Source: DASUGC01 sp035606665
Lineage (GTDB): Bacteria; Acidobacteriota; Vicinamibacteria; Vicinamibacterales; SCN-69-37
Assembly: GCA_035606665.1 (NCBI GenBank)
Contig: DATNEY010000054.1
Coordinates: 1 to 64,000, forward strand
DNA length: 64,000 bases
Reading direction: 5' to 3'
Numbering within the stretch: the first letter of the stretch is position 1; every line of letters begins with the position of its first letter. Below are positions 7,452 through 15,582 of this stretch, one piece after another. Below the pieces are notes generated by a model. The model made no database searches. It saw nothing but the letters and a program-made list of their open reading frames with translations, and had not been told where the DNA came from. The position numbers and the translations under genes are program-made.

Positions 7452-8403
7452 GCGCGGACGGAGGCCGGCCGGTGCGCAGCACGTCGTAGTGCTCGATGAA
7501 CCACTTGTAGGTGGCAGCAATTCCTTCCCGCAGGTCGATGCGATGGCGCCAGCCGAGTGCGTGGAGCCGGGAGACGTCCAGCAGTTTGCGGGGCATGCCA
7601 TCCGGTTTCGACGCATCGAATGACATCCTGCCGGCGGGATGGACGATCTCTCCGACCATGCCAGCGAGCTCACGGATGGAAAGATCCTGGCCGGTGCCGA
7701 CGTTGATGTGCGCCGGGCTATCGTAGTTGCTCATCAGAAACACCGACGCATCGGCGAGATCATCGACGTGCAGGAACTCGCGCCTGGGACTGCCCGTGCC
7801 CCAGATCACGACCTCGTCGATACCCGACATCTTCGCCTCGTGGAATCTGCGAATCAGCGCGGGCAGGACGTGGGAACTGGTCAGGTCGAAATTGTCGTTG
7901 GGGCCGTAGAGGTTCGTCGGCATGGCGGAGATGAAATTGTCGCCATACTGCTTGCGGTACGCCTCGCACAGCTTGATTCCGGCGATCTTGGCAATGGCGT
8001 ACGCCTCGTTCGTCGGCTCGAGCGGGCCGGTCAGAAGTTGTTCCTCCGTCATCGGCTGGGCACAATCGCGCGGATAGATACAGGAACTCCCCAGATACAA
8101 CAGTTTCTTCGACTGGTACAGATGAGCGGCGTGTACGACAGTCGCGTGGATCAGCATGTTGTCGTAGATGAATTCCGCCGGCCTGTTGGAATTCGCGAGG
8201 ATGCCGCCCACAGTTCCAGCAACGAGATAAACGTAGTCGGGACGGTTCGCGCGGAACCAGTAGTTGACGGCGGCCTGGTCGCGGAGATCCAGCTGTGCGC
8301 GCGTGGCGGTCAGGATGTCCTTGACGCCCTCCGCCTGCAGGCGGCGCAGAATGGCCGAACCGACCAGCCCGCCGTGGCCGGCGACGAAAACGCGGGGAGA
8401 CAC
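7441..8403 (-). CDS. fcl: GDP-L-fucose synthase
   Basis: A 320-residue extended short-chain dehydrogenase that epimerises and reduces GDP-4-keto-6-deoxymannose to GDP-L-fucose. The Rossmann motif 'VAGHGGLVGSAILRRL', the sequence 'LGSSCIYPRDCAQP' with the catalytic Ser/Cys, and 'NEAYAIAKIAG' with the YxxxK dyad are all present. 'MPTNLYGPNDNFDL' is a family signature. It would act on the product of either GMD in the window (32088 or 39295). Divergent from the Wzz-like gene across 44 bases. Confidence 0.95.
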   Translation of the reverse strand: MSPRVFVAGHGGLVGSAILRRLQAEGVKDILTATRAQLDLRDQAAVNYWFRANRPDYVYLVAGTVGGILANSNRPAEFIYDNMLIHATVVHAAHLYQSKKLLYLGSSCIYPRDCAQPMTEEQLLTGPLEPTNEAYAIAKIAGIKLCEAYRKQYGDNFISAMPTNLYGPNDNFDLTSSHVLPALIRRFHEAKMSGIDEVVIWGTGSPRREFLHVDDLADASVFLMSNYDSPAHINVGTGQDLSIRELAGMVGEIVHPAGRMSFDASKPDGMPRKLLDVSRLHALGWRHRIDLREGIAATYKWFIEHYDVLRTGRPPSALTA

Positions 8404-8447
8404 GCGCTCAGTTTAGCGCTAGACTAGCCCGGCCTTTTGCTGCGCGA

Positions 8448-10031
8448 ATGACGACGCCGATGGACGATCAGTCAGGAGATCGGACGAGCACTGCGCAGAA
8501 CGACCGGCGCGAAGCCATCTCATTGCGGCCATACCTCGACACCTTACGCCGTTACCGGACGTTCATTCGGATGTCGTTTTTCGCGGTATCGGTGGCATTC
8601 GTGCTGGCGGTGCTGGCCGCCGCGCTGTTCTTCCCGTCCGAGCACATCGCGTCGCTGCAGTTCCGGCTCCTCTTCGAAGGCGCGTCCGACAACCGATACC
8701 CGAACAAGACGCCGTTCAGCGTGAGCGAAATCGTGGGCGCGCCCGTGGTGACCGAGGTGGTGAGTTCAGGTGAGCTCGCCAAGTACGGGACGTACGAGGA
8801 CTTCAAGGACTCGCTGTTCATTCAGCGGTCCAATCCCCGGATGGACCTGCTCGTGCAGGAGTACCAGTCGAGGTTGTCGGACCCGAGGATGAGCGCGGTC
8901 GACCGCGCTCGCACCGAAGCCGAGTTCATTCAGAAGCGTGAAGCGATCAAGGACCCGGTCTTTTCCCTCACGTTGCGATGGCAGGAGCGATTCAAGACGC
9001 TGCCCGACGCCCTGGCCGAGAAGGTGCTCAGCGACACGCTGTCGACCTGGGCCGTCCAGGCCGAGCGCATGGGGGCGACGAAGTACGAGCTACCCATTCT
9101 GTCGAGCAGCGTTCTGTCGAAGGAAAGCCTCGAGCACGAGGATTATCTGGTTGCCGCCGACCTGCTCCGTTCAAAAGCCGTCCGGATCATCGACACGATT
9201 GGTGAGCTCGAGAAGATTCCTGGTGCGCTCACGCTCCGTACCGTCACTGACGGCGTCTCACTGCCGGAGATCCGCGCCAACATCGAAGATGCCCTGCGGT
9301 TCGAACTGGAGCCGCTGCTCGGCATCATCCGATCGGAGGGCGTCACCAAGAACGCGCGGCTGTTGACGTTGTACGCGTCGACGCAGGTCTTCCAGCGCCA
9401 GCTGGAAAAGCAGGCCGCCGAAGGCCGCGCGCGTGCGGTGCAGAACTCGCTGGCCGACTACATGGCTCTTCGCGGCTCACGCGTGGCCGCGGATTCCAAG
9501 AACGGCAGCGCACGCCCACAGGGATTCGAGACGCCGGCACTGATCCCGCAGTTCGGCGAGTCGTTCCTCGATCGGTTGGTCGAGATGTCCGGAACGACTC
9601 AGAAGAGCGAGATGGAGTACCGCCAGAAACTGACCGACCAGGTCATCAAGGAAAACACGCAGGTCACACTCCTTGACAAGGAGCTGGCTTACTACCAGGA
9701 CCTCGTGAAGTCCGTACAAGGGATCGGCAGCCGATCGACGGGAACGCCGGAGCTCATTGCGCTCGTGAAGACGCGAAGCCAGGCGGCGTTTGCAGCGATT
9801 GCCAAAGGCGCTGACCAACTCGTGAATCTGTACAAGGAACTCTCGACGAAGAATCTCAACCCGGTGGCGCGCCTCTACACAATCACCGGCCCCTTCAGCA
9901 GCCAAACCCAGTTGTCGATCTCCTTCCGGGCCCTGCTGTTCGCGTATCTGCTGCTCATCGGATTTGCGATGGTCACCGTCTCGGCCGGCTGCATCATCCA
10001 CGACGTGATGAAGCGGCGCGCCACTGCCTAG
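8448..10031 (+). CDS. Wzz-like polysaccharide chain-length/co-polymerase protein
   Basis: A 527-residue inner-membrane protein with the Wzz topology: a cytoplasmic N-terminus, a transmembrane helix at about residues 38-65, a long helical periplasmic domain, and a second helix near residues 495-518 followed by 'HDVMKRRATA'. No tyrosine-kinase domain is attached. Proteins of this family set the length of O-antigen or exopolysaccharide chains made by a Wzy polymerase. The sequence is divergent and I assign it by topology and context (next gene is an O-antigen ligase-like protein 12 bases downstream). No convincing Shine-Dalgarno precedes the ATG at 8448, and the in-frame ATG at 8460 is an alternative. 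Confidence 0.7.
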   Translation: MTTPMDDQSGDRTSTAQNDRREAISLRPYLDTLRRYRTFIRMSFFAVSVAFVLAVLAAALFFPSEHIASLQFRLLFEGASDNRYPNKTPFSVSEIVGAPVVTEVVSSGELAKYGTYEDFKDSLFIQRSNPRMDLLVQEYQSRLSDPRMSAVDRARTEAEFIQKREAIKDPVFSLTLRWQERFKTLPDALAEKVLSDTLSTWAVQAERMGATKYELPILSSSVLSKESLEHEDYLVAADLLRSKAVRIIDTIGELEKIPGALTLRTVTDGVSLPEIRANIEDALRFELEPLLGIIRSEGVTKNARLLTLYASTQVFQRQLEKQAAEGRARAVQNSLADYMALRGSRVAADSKNGSARPQGFETPALIPQFGESFLDRLVEMSGTTQKSEMEYRQKLTDQVIKENTQVTLLDKELAYYQDLVKSVQGIGSRSTGTPELIALVKTRSQAAFAAIAKGADQLVNLYKELSTKNLNPVARLYTITGPFSSQTQLSISFRALLFAYLLLIGFAMVTVSAGCIIHDVMKRRATA

Positions 10032-10043
10032 GCGGCAAGCCCT

Positions 10044-11900
10044 GTGACGCGCGGTGCCCTCGCCTCGCGCGTTGGCCGGCACGCGGCACTGGCCGTCATC
10101 GGCCTGCTTCAGGCGTACTGGTTTCTGCAGCCAATGCCCGCCGGGGCGAAGGCTCTCAATGCCGTGGTGCTCCTCGCCTCGCTGCTGAAGCCGGAAGCCG
10201 GGCCGCTGATCTTCGCGGGCCTGGCTCCCATTTCGATGCCGATCGCCGGTCTCCTGGGTGGCGGACCGGGATTCAGCGGTCACCTGCTCGAGCAGATGGC
10301 GCTCAGTGCGGGCGCCGGCGCGTTACTGCGCGGCACGGCAGCAGCCGGTCCCTCCCGAATCGGTCCGCCCGGGATTCTCGTCGCGGCGGTCGCGATGGCG
10401 TCGGCGCTGGCGTCGATCCCAGTCACAGCGGCGCCGCTCGCGCGCGGATTCTTCGAGGGCGGGTTTCTCGGACAACTATTGAGCCGCGAGGCCTCGCAAG
10501 GCTCCGTTGTGTGGGTGCCGCTCATCGCGGCGATCGTGATCGCCGAGTGCGCAGTGCTGGCCTGGTCGACGGAAATGGCGGTCAGACGAACGCCTCAACT
10601 TGCGTGGGCGCTCGTGAGGCTGTCGCTGGCCGGACATGCCGCGGCAGCGATCCTGGACCTCGAGCCGATCGTCGCCGCCGCGTTCCGTACGGGAGATGCA
10701 CGCGCGGCGCTGCCTGGACTCCTGATGACAAGCCGGATCAGCATGCAGACGGATGTGCACGCAGCGGCTTCCGCGCTTTTGCTCGCGGCCGTGGCCGGCG
10801 TGGGATTGATGACGGGACCGTGGCTCCGGCGGATCGGCGTCGGGCTGCTGATCCTCCTCGTCGCACTCGGGCTGTGGATCACCGGCTCGCGCGTCGCGAT
10901 GGTGCTGGCGGTGGTCACGACGTTCGCCACACTCGGCTGGCTCGCCGTCCGGCGTTTCACATACCGGCGCGTGATGCTGACAGGCGCCTCGGTCGTCGCA
11001 ATCGGGGCTGGCGTCTGGCTCGCCACCTACCTCCGCGAACCGTCAGCCCGGAACGGCACCATCGAGAACTCGGTCAACGCGCGAGTGCTTCTCGCGAAGG
11101 CCGGACTCCAGATGTTCACCGACGCCCCCATCTTCGGCATCGGCATCACGCAGTTCTACGGAGCATCGACGGGGTACCTGAACGGCAGCCTGGGCCCAAA
11201 CTTCCACGAAAACGCCCACAACAATTTCCTGCAGGTCCTCGCCGAGCAGGGAGTGATCGGCCTCGGCGCGATGGTCTGGTGGCTGGCGGTGATTCTGATG
11301 GCCGGGGTTCAGGCACGCGGGGCCGATCCGCTGCGCGGCGCTCTGATAGCCGCCGTGGTCGCGACTGTCGGCACCTGGATGACCGGCCATCCGCTGCTCG
11401 TGCCGGAGTTCTCGTTCGTGTTCTGGCAATACGCCGGGATCCTTGTCGGCCTTGCACCAGTCAAACTCCCGGCAGTACCTCGTTGGCTCGTGTGGACGGC
11501 CGCCGCGGGCCTGATCGTGAGCGCAGTTCCTCGAGCGATTACCCTGCGGAACGCCGGCGAGTTCGAACACCGCGGCTTCGGAGTGTCAATCTGGCACACG
11601 GATGACGTTCAGCGCTTCCGCGAGGCGGGGGGATCCTTCGCCCTCTTCCTGCCCGCCACGGGCCGCACTATCGAGTTGCCCATGAGGCGCACGGATGTGG
11701 CGCGCGACCCCCTCGAGTTGGTTGCAACGATCGGCGGCCACCCACTGGCCCGTCTTTCGATTTCAGGCAACGCGTGGAATACGGTGACGCTCATCATCCC
11801 CGCCGGATCGCGACGGTTCGAGCTCGTGGAATTCGCCGCTGCGCCTTCTGCCGGCGAAACCGCGCCGCTCGTGAGAATCGGTAAAGCCGTCGTTCGCTAA
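10044..11900 (+). CDS. O-antigen ligase/polymerase family membrane protein
   Basis: A 618-residue polytopic protein with roughly ten or more hydrophobic segments in residues 1-470, followed by a soluble C-terminal part of about 140 residues. The large-loop signature of the Wzy_C/WaaL family is visible: 'PIFGIGITQFYGAS' then 'NFHENAHNNFLQVLAEQG' and 'GLGAMVWWLAVI', with the conserved histidine in the loop. Such proteins either ligate O-antigen to lipid A-core or polymerise repeat units, and sequence alone does not decide. GTG start at 10044. Probably an operon with the Wzz-like gene. Ends tail-to-tail with pglE (4-bp overlap). Confidence 0.85.
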   Translation: MTRGALASRVGRHAALAVIGLLQAYWFLQPMPAGAKALNAVVLLASLLKPEAGPLIFAGLAPISMPIAGLLGGGPGFSGHLLEQMALSAGAGALLRGTAAAGPSRIGPPGILVAAVAMASALASIPVTAAPLARGFFEGGFLGQLLSREASQGSVVWVPLIAAIVIAECAVLAWSTEMAVRRTPQLAWALVRLSLAGHAAAAILDLEPIVAAAFRTGDARAALPGLLMTSRISMQTDVHAAASALLLAAVAGVGLMTGPWLRRIGVGLLILLVALGLWITGSRVAMVLAVVTTFATLGWLAVRRFTYRRVMLTGASVVAIGAGVWLATYLREPSARNGTIENSVNARVLLAKAGLQMFTDAPIFGIGITQFYGASTGYLNGSLGPNFHENAHNNFLQVLAEQGVIGLGAMVWWLAVILMAGVQARGADPLRGALIAAVVATVGTWMTGHPLLVPEFSFVFWQYAGILVGLAPVKLPAVPRWLVWTAAAGLIVSAVPRAITLRNAGEFEHRGFGVSIWHTDDVQRFREAGGSFALFLPATGRTIELPMRRTDVARDPLELVATIGGHPLARLSISGNAWNTVTLIIPAGSRRFELVEFAAAPSAGETAPLVRIGKAVVR

Positions 11901-13048
11901 CCCGCCAACGTTCTGCACAGGCCCGACACGACTTGTATGACGCGTGCCTGTTCATCCGGCGTGAGGTTCGACCCGCTCGGCAGGCACAGGCCATCCCTGA
12001 ACAGACCTTCCGACACTTCACCACCGACCGTCATGGCCCCTGCGAACACCGGCTGAAGGTGCATGGGTTTCCACACGGGTCGCGCCTCGATGTTCACCGC
12101 TTCGAGAGCCAGCCGGATCGTCTCGCGATCGACGCCGAAACGACTGGGATCGACGGTGAGGCACGTCAGCCATCTGTTGCTGCGCCCGAACGACGCTTCC
12201 GGCATGAACTCCAAGCCTGGCAGCCGGCCAAGGCCGGCCACGTACCGATCGAAAATTGCGCGACGCATTTCCACGCGCTCGTGCAGCGTCTTCAACTGAC
12301 CACGACCGATCGCCGCAAGCACGTTGCTCAAACGGTAGTTGTACCCAATGTGGGAGTGCTCGTAGTGCGGAGCGGGATCGCGCGCCTGGGTCGCCAGGAA
12401 CCTTGCGCGATCGACCAGGGTCTTCTCCCCGGACACCAGCATGCCCCCGCCTGACGTCGTGATGATCTTGTTGCCGTTGAACGAAAAGATGCCGATGCGG
12501 CCGAATCCACCGGCCGGACGGTTCCCGTACGTCGACCCGAGCGCTTCCGCTGCGTCTTCGACGAGTGGCACGCCGTAACGATCGCAGATCGTCACGATCG
12601 CGTCGTAGTCCGCGCACTGACCGTAGAGATCCACCGCAATCACTGCGCCCGTGCGCCTTCCTGCGCTGGCGTTGCGCTTCAGTGCGTCCTCGAGCAGGTT
12701 GGGATCGATCGTCCACGTCGTGTCGCAGTCCACGAAAATCGGCGTCGCGCCCTGGTAACGGATTGGGTTGGCAGATCCGCTGAAGGTCAACGACGAGCAC
12801 ACGACATGCCCGCCCGGTCCGACGCCCAGAAGCTCGAGCGCGAGATGGATCGCCGCCGTCCCGGATGACAGCGCCACCGCGTGCGGCACCTCGACAACTC
12901 CGGCGAACTCCCTTTCGAATGCGTCCACGTGTGGACCGAGTGGCGCAATCCAGTTGCTCTCGAATGCGTCCGCGACCAGTGCTTGCTCGTTGCCGAAAAG
13001 GTGAGGTGGAGAGAGATAAATCCGTTTCAATTGTGCTCCGCTGGTCAT
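11897..13048 (-). CDS. pglE: PglE-like UDP-4-keto-sugar aminotransferase (DegT/DnrJ/EryC1/StrS family)
   Basis: A 383-residue PLP-dependent aminotransferase. By context it converts the 4-keto-6-deoxy product of PglF (gene at 33111) to UDP-4-amino-4,6-dideoxy-GlcNAc on the way to bacillosamine. Features: 'IYLSPPHLFGNEQALV' at the N-terminus (typical of PglE/LegC-like members), 'ALSSGTAAIHLAL', 'VEDAAEALGSTY', and the Schiff-base lysine in 'FNGNKIITTSGGGM'. I set the start at the ATG at 13048 because it overlaps the pglD stop (ATGA). The longer frame upstream is arginine-rich read-through of pglD sequence. Confidence 0.9.
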   Translation of the reverse strand: MTSGAQLKRIYLSPPHLFGNEQALVADAFESNWIAPLGPHVDAFEREFAGVVEVPHAVALSSGTAAIHLALELLGVGPGGHVVCSSLTFSGSANPIRYQGATPIFVDCDTTWTIDPNLLEDALKRNASAGRRTGAVIAVDLYGQCADYDAIVTICDRYGVPLVEDAAEALGSTYGNRPAGGFGRIGIFSFNGNKIITTSGGGMLVSGEKTLVDRARFLATQARDPAPHYEHSHIGYNYRLSNVLAAIGRGQLKTLHERVEMRRAIFDRYVAGLGRLPGLEFMPEASFGRSNRWLTCLTVDPSRFGVDRETIRLALEAVNIEARPVWKPMHLQPVFAGAMTVGGEVSEGLFRDGLCLPSGSNLTPDEQARVIQVVSGLCRTLAG

Positions 13049-13671
13049 CGAACTCGCGCCGGCGTGCCCAGGGCCGTCACGCCGGACGGCAGATCGGACG
13101 TCACGACGGACCCCGCGCCGACGACCGTCCACTCGCCTACTTGACGCTGGGGCATCACGATCGACCCGATGCCGATGAGCACCCCCGTCCCGATGCGAAC
13201 GTCACCGCCCATGTGTACGCCCGGACCAATCAGCGCGCAGTCTCCAATCCGGTTGTGGTGATCGACCGAGCAGGCCGTATTCAGAATCGCGTGAGCGCCG
13301 ATGACCGAACCGGTGTTGACAACGACTCCAGCACAGATCATGGTCCCGGGGGCAATCGACACGTCCGGGGCAATCACGGCGGATGGATGGCGCGCGGTTG
13401 CGAAACGCTCGCCGTCGCTCGTGAACTCGGCAGCGAGCCGCTGGCGGACGCGATTGTCGCCGACCGCAATCACAACGGCGTCGTGTTCGACGGCGCGGCG
13501 GTCGCTCACCTTCCCCAGGACCTGCAGATCCAGGTATCGCCTGCCGGTCTGCGCGGCGTCGTCGTCCAGGAAGCCCACGACAGTCACCGGCGCACTGAGC
13601 TCGTTCATGCGCAGGAGGATGTCGGCGACGACCTGACCGTGCCCACCGCAGCCGATCACCAGAACGCGCAT
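13045..13671 (-). CDS. pglD: PglD-like sugar acetyltransferase (NeuD/PglD family)
   Basis: A 208-residue protein with an N-terminal Rossmann-like sugar-nucleotide domain ('MRVLVIGCGGHGQVVADIL') and a C-terminal left-handed beta-helix of hexapeptide repeats ('IGAHAILNTACSVDHHNRIG', 'IGTGVLIGIGSIVMPQ'). PglD acetylates UDP-4-amino-4,6-dideoxy-GlcNAc to UDP-diNAc-bacillosamine. The conserved 'DHHNRIGD' contains the catalytic histidine. The start at 13671 lies one base after the stop of pglC, and an upstream ATG at 13698 would overlap pglC. Confidence 0.92.
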   Translation of the reverse strand: MRVLVIGCGGHGQVVADILLRMNELSAPVTVVGFLDDDAAQTGRRYLDLQVLGKVSDRRAVEHDAVVIAVGDNRVRQRLAAEFTSDGERFATARHPSAVIAPDVSIAPGTMICAGVVVNTGSVIGAHAILNTACSVDHHNRIGDCALIGPGVHMGGDVRIGTGVLIGIGSIVMPQRQVGEWTVVGAGSVVTSDLPSGVTALGTPARVR

Positions 13672-13672
13672 A

Positions 13673-14323
13673 CTAGGGTGCCCCTCGCGTCGATCCATCT
13701 GTATCCGACTTCGATCCCTGGAATTCGTCCATCGTGGCGTGGCCCGGCGCCGAAATCCCCTCGCCGAAGAGTGTCTTCCACAACGTCAGTCCAATGATCC
13801 TGACGTCGAGCCAGAGCGACATATGGTCGACGTACCACACGTCCAGTGCAAATCTCGGTTCCCACGCGAGCGCGTTGCGTCCGTTGACCTGCGCCCAGCC
13901 GGTGATACCGGGCCGCACTTCGTGCCGGCGCGCCTGTTCGGGACTGTACCGAGCCAGGTAATCCATCAGCAACGGCCTGGGCCCTACGAGGCTCATGTCA
14001 CCCCGAAGCACGTTCCACAACTCCGGAAGCTCGTCGAGGCTGGTGCGCCGGAGCAGACGGCCGAACGTCGTCATGCGATCGGCGTCTGGCCGGAGCCCGC
14101 CGGTGCCGTCTCGCTCGATCCTCATCGATCTGAACTTGAGCAGAACGAAGGGCTTGCCGCGCAGGCCAGGCCGCTCCTGACGGAACAGCACGGGCGATCC
14201 GAGGAAGACCCGCACGAGACCGGCCAGCAACAGAATCACCGGAGACACCACCACCAGGAGCGGCAGGCTGATGCCGATGTCCAGTGCGGGTTTCCCCCAG
14301 CGGCCGTACCAGCCGTAGCTCAT
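13673..14323 (-). CDS. pglC: PglC-like initiating sugar-phosphate transferase
   Basis: A 216-residue monotopic phosphoglycosyl transferase of the bacterial sugar transferase family. It has one hydrophobic reentrant helix near the N-terminus (about residues 11-38) and the family blocks 'RQERPGLRGKPFVLLKFRSM', 'RTSLDELPELWNVLRGDMSL' (catalytic Asp-Glu) and 'VGPRPLL'. It would transfer a diNAc-bacillosamine phosphate to undecaprenyl phosphate, starting the repeat unit. The small size (no N-terminal four-helix domain) separates it from WbaP/WcaJ. The ATG at 14323 overlaps the stop of the preceding glycosyltransferase. Adjacent pglD and pglE support the substrate assignment. Confidence 0.92.
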   Translation of the reverse strand: MSYGWYGRWGKPALDIGISLPLLVVVSPVILLLAGLVRVFLGSPVLFRQERPGLRGKPFVLLKFRSMRIERDGTGGLRPDADRMTTFGRLLRRTSLDELPELWNVLRGDMSLVGPRPLLMDYLARYSPEQARRHEVRPGITGWAQVNGRNALAWEPRFALDVWYVDHMSLWLDVRIIGLTLWKTLFGEGISAPGHATMDEFQGSKSDTDGSTRGAP

Positions 14324-15582
14324 CAACCGCCTTCCGCTCTTCGCGCGCCTGCAAGCGCCTCGCCGGGTCGGCCGGCGTGCTGCTCGAGCCACTCGACAAA
14401 CTTCGCTGCTAATTCCTGCCTCGCGAACTCGCGCTCGCCGAGACGGCGGCCTGCCTCACCCATTTCCACACAGCGACCGGCATCGCGCGCCATGCCCTGC
14501 AGCGCGTCGGCGAACGCCTCGGGATCGCCGGGCGCTACGACGATGCCACATCCTTCCGACTGGATCAGCCTTGCCAGCCAACCCGGATAGTTGTTCAAGA
14601 CGGGAATGCCCGCCGCCAGATAGTCGAAGAACTTGTTCGGGGATGTCCCGTCGTAGAAGGCCGGCACGTTCTTGAGAATCATGAGACCACAGCCCAGCGA
14701 GGCGGTCACGGCCGCGAGATCGGTCTTGGGCACGGGTGGAAAGAACAAGCAGTTCCACAATCCTTCGCGGTGCGCACGGACTGCGAGTCCGTCCTTCTGT
14801 TTTCCGTCGCCGATGAACGCGAACTTGATTCGGCGATCGCCCCTGCGCACGAGCACCGCGGCCGCATCGAGCACCGCATCCAATCCATTCGCGACGCCGT
14901 GTGCACCGGTGAAGCCCGCGACAAAATCACCCGGGGCGATCCCTTCGAGCGCCAGCGGCCGGCGGAGTTCCGGCCGGAACAGGTCGAGGTCGCAGCCGTT
15001 CGGAATCATCGCAATGGGCAGGGTGGCGGACGCGCGGCGCCGGATGCCTTCGGCAATTCCCGGGGACAGTCCGATGGCTGCCACGGATGACCGATAGGCG
15101 CACCATTCAAGCAGCGACATCCCACCCAGCACGACGGGGTTTGTCATCCCCAACGCGCGCGGCAGGTCGGGCCACAGGTCCCGTACTTCAAAGATGAAAG
15201 GCTTCCGGCGGAACCATCTGGCGACAATCCCCGGGAGCGCGACGGTGAGGGGCGTGGACGTCGCGAACACCACGTCGTAGTCCTCACGCAACGCAAGCCA
15301 GATGCTGCGGAGGGCAAACGACAGGAAGATCCACGCGCGGCGCACGAGGCCATCGCGGTTGGAGTACGACAGCGGAAACGCGAGGACATCAACGCCGTCC
15401 ACGGTGACGCGCGTCCATCGCCTCCCCTCCACGGGCACGCCAAGGCCGGCCAGCGCGCTCGCACCGCACACCATCGTCACCGAATGGCCTTTCGCCAGCA
15501 GGGCGCGCGCGAACTCGTAGGACCGCGTGCCCGAGGCCCCGCGAGGGGTCGTGAAATGTTGATGGAAGTAGAGAACCTTCAC
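14323..15582 (-). CDS. Glycosyltransferase family 4 (WbuB-like)
   Basis: A 419-residue GT-B fold transferase. The N-terminal 'YFHQHFTTPRGASGTRSYEF' is characteristic of WbuB-like enzymes that add the second sugar to the Und-PP-linked first residue. 'EVRDLWPDLPRALG' and the C-terminal nucleotide-sugar block 'DGTSPNKFFDYLAAGIPVL' with its acidic/aromatic residues are present. Acceptor and donor are not determinable from sequence, but position directly before pglC suggests transfer onto Und-PP-diNAcBac. Overlaps the heparinase-like gene by 4 bp. Confidence 0.85.
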   Translation of the reverse strand: MKVLYFHQHFTTPRGASGTRSYEFARALLAKGHSVTMVCGASALAGLGVPVEGRRWTRVTVDGVDVLAFPLSYSNRDGLVRRAWIFLSFALRSIWLALREDYDVVFATSTPLTVALPGIVARWFRRKPFIFEVRDLWPDLPRALGMTNPVVLGGMSLLEWCAYRSSVAAIGLSPGIAEGIRRRASATLPIAMIPNGCDLDLFRPELRRPLALEGIAPGDFVAGFTGAHGVANGLDAVLDAAAVLVRRGDRRIKFAFIGDGKQKDGLAVRAHREGLWNCLFFPPVPKTDLAAVTASLGCGLMILKNVPAFYDGTSPNKFFDYLAAGIPVLNNYPGWLARLIQSEGCGIVVAPGDPEAFADALQGMARDAGRCVEMGEAGRRLGEREFARQELAAKFVEWLEQHAGRPGEALAGARRAEGG